A program made the translations under genes and the position numbers. The notes beneath the pieces were generated by a model that was not told the DNA's origin, made no database searches, and saw only the letters and a program-made list of their open reading frames with translations. Of a stretch of 64,000 bases of DNA, positions 60,331 through 64,000 are shown piece by piece. The DNA is from Terribacillus aidingensis (lineage in GTDB: Bacteria; Bacillota; Bacilli; Bacillales; Amphibacillaceae). The stretch covers positions 2,390,001 through 2,454,000 of the forward strand of contig NZ_CP159996.1 of NCBI RefSeq assembly GCF_040703035.1. The letters are read 5' to 3'. How positions within the stretch are numbered: the first letter of the stretch is position 1; each line of letters opens with the position of its first letter.

Positions 60331-61353
60331 TCAATGGCCCTTTATTAACTGGTTCGCTGCCGCCTCATCCGTTACCAGGATATTGTTTCTTCCCAGTTTG
60401 AAGTATGAGGCGATTGCACGAGCTTTCGAGGCACCGCCTGCAATAGCTATTACATGTTCTGCTCTATCTAAGTCCTCCAGCTGTAATCCGACTGTGCGGA
60501 CACGATGGACTACATTCCCCTCAGCGTCGAAGTAATAACCAAATGCCTCACTTACTGCAACACCGCTTTTTATCTTTTCGACAAGCGGCGCAGGCGTCCG
60601 TCTCCGCTCCGCCATCGTCATGGCGTCACCGATACCGTGAATGACTACATTCGAACGGTTGATGATGGACAGGACTTCCTTAACGGAAGGCTCTTCGATA
60701 ATTGTCTGATATGATTCTTCCCCGATCGGATCAGGAACATACAGCAGCCGGTACTGACTTCTGGCTCGCTTCGCCATAGCAGCACAAATCGTGTTCGCTT
60801 CGTTTTCCACCTGCTCACCAATACCGCCGCGGGCAGGTACGAACATGACGTTTTCAGCTGTATGAATTGGCGGCATCGCTGCTGCCAGCGCGGCCATGGT
60901 GGTGCCACCTGTCACTGCAACCGTATAGTTCGGATGCAGCGTCTTTTCCAGAAGCTGGGCACACCGTTTTCCCATCTCTTGTTTTACCCAATCTTGGGTA
61001 TCACTATTACCGGGGACAACAATACAATTATCTATTCCTAGTGTTTCCCGGACTCGCTGTTCCAAAACACTTATTTCAGAGGCTTCGAGCATAAAAGCTT
61101 CCAATTGTTCGTGAACTTCCAGGCCGAACTCGGTAATCTGTACCCCTTTTGTTGTGATATAGATCAATCCTTGGTTCTGAAGGAAGTCAATTTCACCTCT
61201 GACGACTCGTTCTGCAAGATTCATGTTTTCAGCAAGTGTGCGACGTCCCAGCGGTCCCATTGTTTTGACAAACTGCAGGATTCCGTATCTTCGCTGCATA
61301 ATTGCCAGAACATCCGGGAAAAGCTTTTTTTGTAGATCTATTATCGATCGCAT
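60331..61353 (-). CDS. cggR: Central glycolytic genes regulator
   Basis: A 340-residue SorC-family repressor: N-terminal winged helix (RRYGILQFVKTMGPLGRRTL) and sugar-phosphate-binding domain (VAVTGGTTMAALAAAMPP, later GGASKARAIASYFK). It represses the operon until fructose 1,6-bisphosphate binds. The start at 61353 has AAGGGG before it; the upstream frame crosses the operator and is unlikely to be translated. Confidence 0.95.
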   Translation of the reverse strand: MRSIIDLQKKLFPDVLAIMQRRYGILQFVKTMGPLGRRTLAENMNLAERVVRGEIDFLQNQGLIYITTKGVQITEFGLEVHEQLEAFMLEASEISVLEQRVRETLGIDNCIVVPGNSDTQDWVKQEMGKRCAQLLEKTLHPNYTVAVTGGTTMAALAAAMPPIHTAENVMFVPARGGIGEQVENEANTICAAMAKRARSQYRLLYVPDPIGEESYQTIIEEPSVKEVLSIINRSNVVIHGIGDAMTMAERRRTPAPLVEKIKSGVAVSEAFGYYFDAEGNVVHRVRTVGLQLEDLDRAEHVIAIAGGASKARAIASYFKLGRNNILVTDEAAANQLIKGH

Positions 61354-61383
61354 AACATACCCCTTCTTCATAAAGCTTAATGG

Positions 61384-61418
61384 GTCAAAAATGTCCCAGT
61401 ATGTCATATATTGTCCCA
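61384..61418 (-). promoter_or_regulatory. CggR operator
   Basis: On the minus strand TGGGAC-N6-TGAC is repeated with a period of 20 bp (arms at 61413-61418 and 61393-61398). This is the layout of the B. subtilis CggR operator (CGGGACN6TGTCN4CGGGACN6TGTC). Confidence 0.85.
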
Positions 61419-61450
61419 CTTGCTATAAAAAAAATTCCTCTTGCACGATT

Positions 61451-61479
61451 ATCATAACAGTAAGATTCGCTATATTCAA
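61451..61479 (-). promoter_or_regulatory. Promoter of cggR-gapA operon
   Basis: On the minus strand TTGAAT (61474-61479), 17-bp spacer, TATGAT (61451-61456). The CggR operator lies just downstream, where a bound repressor would block elongation. Confidence 0.82.
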
Positions 61480-61540
61480 CTTAAATCCATCGAAATAAAC
61501 AATTTATTTATATATTTTTTTAACTTAACATTTTCATAAC

Positions 61541-61571
61541 AAAAAGGCACCGACTACAAGTCGATGCCTTC
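61541..61571 (-). terminator. Terminator of the MATE gene
   Basis: A 12-bp stem with one mismatch (61544-61555 with 61559-61570) is followed on the minus strand by T. Confidence 0.88.
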
Positions 61572-61581
61572 CTACTATATA

Positions 61582-62946
61582 TTATGTTAATGCAGTTTCC
61601 GGAACAGCTGCCTGTTCTTTCTTTTCCCAAGGACGGGAACGCCATCTCCGGTAAGCGAAGAAGCCGCGGAACCATTCATCTACACCCATCGCGATCCAGA
61701 CCCCAAGTAAACCAAGACCGAAGGATACGCCGAGTGTGTAGCTAAGGAGTACAGCAATACCCCACATGCTGATGACTCCGATGATTGCTGGGAATTTCGC
61801 ATCGCCAGCAGACTTGAGTGAACTCATCAAGACGATATTCATTGCACGACCAGGCTCCGTGAAGGCAACTGCCCAGAGAATCGGGATACCTACTGCCAGA
61901 ATAGCCGGATCATCTGTGAACATTTGCAGGATAGGGGCTCCAGTCAGTGCGAATCCTAATGAAACAATGAAAGATGCGACCATTGCTATTTTCAGGGTAC
62001 GCAAGCCTCGTTTGAGCGCACGATCGAATTGCTTGCCGCCGATATATCGAGATACAAGCAGCTGCGTACCTTCTGCAATAGACAATGTAAACAAGTAGCA
62101 TAGCATGGAAATATTATTGATATATACACGCGCAGCCAGTGAAGCATCGCCGAAATTCGCTACAATTGCTGTGATGACAATCTGCGAATATTGATAAGAC
62201 AAGTTTTCTGCTGCAGAAGGTACACCGATAACCAGGATATCCTTGATATCTTGTACGTTCAGCTTAATCAAATGTGTTCCTGTAAAACGTATTGCCAGAT
62301 AACGATAAACAAAGTAGAACAATACAACAACCGCAAAAATACGGGCAATCACGATCGTCCAGGATACTCCGACAACACCAGTGATCGGCATGCCGAACAA
62401 TCCAAAGATAGCAATCATATAGCCTAGCACACTCAGAACATTCATCAATACGGCAACTACCATGGAAACCTTCGTCCGGCCATTTGCCCGCAAGATTGCA
62501 CTAAGTGTTAATGATAGAGATTCCAAGAATAAAGATGCACCGCATATTTTCACAAAGGTGGTAGCATAAGCGAGTGTCTCACCTTTTAAATCAAAGAAAC
62601 TTAAAAATACAGAACCGAACAAAACGACAACAGCAGAAACGATCAAGCCAAACCAAAAGTTCATACCGAACGCTGTCCGAGCTGTCTGCCGGGCATGCGC
62701 CAAATCCTCTGCACCGAGCTTCTGGCCGATGATGATCATAGAAGCAATAGACGTGACGTTAAAAACCAAAATAAAAATGCTAATCAGCTGATTCGCTACG
62801 CCGACTCCGGCAGCAGCTAAATCTGAGTAATGACTCAGCATCAGTGTAGCAACAATACCCATTCCCATATGAAGTGCTAATTCAATAAACAGCGGCCAAG
62901 AGATGCGAAACAATGTTTGCTCAGATGTAGAAGTTGGGTTACCCAA
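61582..62946 (-). CDS. MATE family efflux transporter
   Basis: A 454-residue exporter with 12 hydrophobic helices in two repeats; LFIELALHMGMGIVATLMLS and GQKLGAEDLAHARQTART near the N terminus are typical of NorM/DinF-like MATE proteins. It expels drugs or cations in exchange for Na+ or H+. The start is TTG at 62946 after AAGGAG. The C-terminal tail is basic (RRWRSRPWEKKEQ). Substrate unknown. Confidence 0.88.
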   Translation of the reverse strand: MGNPTSTSEQTLFRISWPLFIELALHMGMGIVATLMLSHYSDLAAAGVGVANQLISIFILVFNVTSIASMIIIGQKLGAEDLAHARQTARTAFGMNFWFGLIVSAVVVLFGSVFLSFFDLKGETLAYATTFVKICGASLFLESLSLTLSAILRANGRTKVSMVVAVLMNVLSVLGYMIAIFGLFGMPITGVVGVSWTIVIARIFAVVVLFYFVYRYLAIRFTGTHLIKLNVQDIKDILVIGVPSAAENLSYQYSQIVITAIVANFGDASLAARVYINNISMLCYLFTLSIAEGTQLLVSRYIGGKQFDRALKRGLRTLKIAMVASFIVSLGFALTGAPILQMFTDDPAILAVGIPILWAVAFTEPGRAMNIVLMSSLKSAGDAKFPAIIGVISMWGIAVLLSYTLGVSFGLGLLGVWIAMGVDEWFRGFFAYRRWRSRPWEKKEQAAVPETALT

Positions 62947-63220
62947 CAGACATTCTCCTTTTCGTTAAAATCAAACTCACTCTATATTAATCCTTTTTTT
63001 GAGAATGTAAAGGGCTTTACCTAAAAAAGACAAAAATTATTTTTTAACTCTACAACAGCTCTATAAACGCTTATCCCCTCGCTGTTTAGTGAGTATTCTC
63101 ACAATTTTACAGGAAGCGTTTTCAAAGAAAAATAACAAATCCTCTAACTCCTTTCGCTGCATTTCATTAACAACCTATCCTCACTTTTATCAATTATTTG
63201 AGATGACTTGTGATGAAAAC

Positions 63221-63252
63221 AAAAAACGCCTTCCTTATTTGGAAGGCGCTTT
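63221..63252 (-). terminator. Terminator of acsA
   Basis: GCCTTCC-type arms (63227-63234 with 63241-63248) form a stem overlapping the acsA stop, followed on the minus strand by six T. The gene-free stretch 62947-63220 holds a cre-like AGGAAGCGTTTTCA (63111-63124, 12 of 14). Confidence 0.88.
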
Positions 63253-64000
63253 TAAAGCTAATTGTTTTTCTATTTCCTGCTGCTTCAATTCCCGGCGCAG
63301 GATCTTCCCGCTGATTTGTGTTTTCGGCAGTTCTTCCATTACTTCGATTTCCCTTGGAGCAGCATGAGCAGCCAGGTTCTTACGGACAAACAGTCGTAAA
63401 GATTCCAGCAGCTCTGGTGTTTCCTCATACCCATCACGTAACGTGATGAAAGCTTTGACGATTTCCCCGCGAACAGGATCTGGTTTTCCGATCACCCCTG
63501 CTTCTGCAACTGCAGGATGTTCAATCAGTTTGCTTTCTACTTCAAAAGGACCGATTCGCTCACCGGAAGAATTGATCATATCATCGTTTCGGCCTTGGAA
63601 GAAGATATATCCTTCTTCGTCCTTCAATGCTAGATCCCCCGAAATATACCAGCCTGGATAAACAAAATAACTCTCATATTTTCCTCGGTCGCCCCAGATA
63701 TCCTGCATAAGACCCGGCCATGGGGTCTTAACGGCAAGCTGACCAATTGAATTCGCCGGCAGCTCATTCCCCTCTTCATCGAGGATACCAACTTGAATGC
63801 CTGGGAATGCACGACCCATTGATCCCGGTTTGATGGGTTCAGAAGGCAGATTGACAATGATATGCCCGCCTGTTTCGGTCATCCACCACGTATCGTGGAT
63901 ACGTAGCTGTAAGTTATCCCACGCCCAAGTAATGACTTCCGGATTGAGTGGTTCTCCTACGCTGAGGATATGACGCAAGCTGGATAAATCATAATCCTTG
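63235..64000 (-). CDS. acsA: Acetyl-CoA synthetase, C-terminal part (cut by the window edge)
   Basis: The last 255 codons of an AMP-forming acetate-CoA ligase; the gene runs on past 64000. SLRHILSVGEPLNPEV, TWWMTETGGHI, YISGDLALKDEEG and NSSGERIGPFEVES are the adenylation motifs, and PKTQISGKILRREL carries the C-terminal catalytic (acetylatable) Lys. It activates acetate in acetate growth. Family and domain are clear; AcsA is chosen over other ligases because of the WWMTETGG and the PFEVES hinge. Confidence 0.9.
   Translation of the reverse strand, partial: KDYDLSSLRHILSVGEPLNPEVITWAWDNLQLRIHDTWWMTETGGHIIVNLPSEPIKPGSMGRAFPGIQVGILDEEGNELPANSIGQLAVKTPWPGLMQDIWGDRGKYESYFVYPGWYISGDLALKDEEGYIFFQGRNDDMINSSGERIGPFEVESKLIEHPAVAEAGVIGKPDPVRGEIVKAFITLRDGYEETPELLESLRLFVRKNLAAHAAPREIEVMEELPKTQISGKILRRELKQQEIEKQLALKAPSK

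Noticed and set aside
63111..63124. cre-like AGGAAGCGTTTTCA upstream of the MATE gene
   Set aside because: Two consensus mismatches including the first T, and 165 bp from the nearest start; not enough to call a site.

Overview
The window is chromosomal DNA from a low-to-moderate GC, endospore-forming member of the Bacillaceae. The evidence is a small acid-soluble spore protein gene, a Tlp-type spore protein and a CotF-family coat protein, a cggR-gapA-pgk-tpiA-gpmI-eno glycolytic operon, the secG-esterase-rnr-smpB-ssrA block, a yclNOPQ-type siderophore importer, and many proteins that read as close relatives of Bacillus subtilis ones. The gene mix suggests a moderately halotolerant soil bacillus (Terribacillus, Oceanobacillus or Virgibacillus-like), but the genus cannot be fixed from sequence alone. 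No rRNA, tRNA, CRISPR array or prophage was seen; the one stable RNA gene is tmRNA.

Layout. 1-4.4 kb: SulP anion transporter, DUF2512 membrane protein, FabH with a FapR-like operator, and an acyl-CoA dehydrogenase homologue lacking the usual catalytic Glu motif. 4.4-8.5 kb: qoxABCD quinol oxidase operon with a strong promoter, a Rex-like half-site and a perfect leader hairpin. 8.7-13.1 kb: GNAT, MFS exporter, a short MCP without HAMP, and bacterial nitric oxide synthase. 13.1-17.7 kb: yclNOPQ siderophore importer diverging, across a near-perfect Fur box, from a YqcI/YcgG-family (GntA-like) protein. 17.7-19.3 kb: spore protein genes, including two unrecognised small ones. 19.3-25.7 kb: uppP, dedA, CvfC-like protein, bacilliredoxin, a decayed GGDEF gene, a 24-residue membrane peptide and katA behind a 15/15 PerR box. 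25.8-27.9 kb: murB, a fused NTF2-like protein and a YjzC-like peptide.

27.9-35.9 kb is a visibly more AT-rich beta-glucoside island: PTS IIB, IIC, two GH1 6-phospho-beta-glucosidases, a ROK kinase, IIA and a LicR-type activator, with a perfect cre site before the first gene and another before licR. 36-42.5 kb: methionine aminopeptidase, ssrA, smpB, GNAT, rnr, carboxylesterase and secG. 42.6-48.4 kb: fruR-fruK-fruA run on directly into ptsH-ptsI, so the fructose operon and the general PTS proteins are on one strand with no terminator between; two 14-bp cre-like copies precede ptsH. 48.4-51.3 kb: iolI and iolG alone, away from the rest of an inositol pathway, behind a 14-bp palindrome, then a YoxD-like SDR. 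51.6-54.2 kb: an unknown membrane protein, an IS3-family remnant and a monoacylglycerol lipase. 54.3-61.5 kb: the complete lower glycolysis operon with its CggR operator. 61.5-64 kb: MATE exporter and the 3' part of acsA.

How it fits together: carbohydrate uptake (fructose PTS, beta-glucoside PTS), the phosphoryl donors EI and HPr (His15 and Ser46 both present), lower glycolysis and several cre sites make much of the window a carbon-catabolite-controlled unit. A second theme is metal/oxidative stress: Fur box, PerR-katA, bacilliredoxin, NOS and the GntA-like protein. No clearly new multi-gene system was found. The best candidates for something undescribed are the YqcI/Fur locus next to NOS, the fru-ptsHI fusion with its tandem element, and the qox leader.
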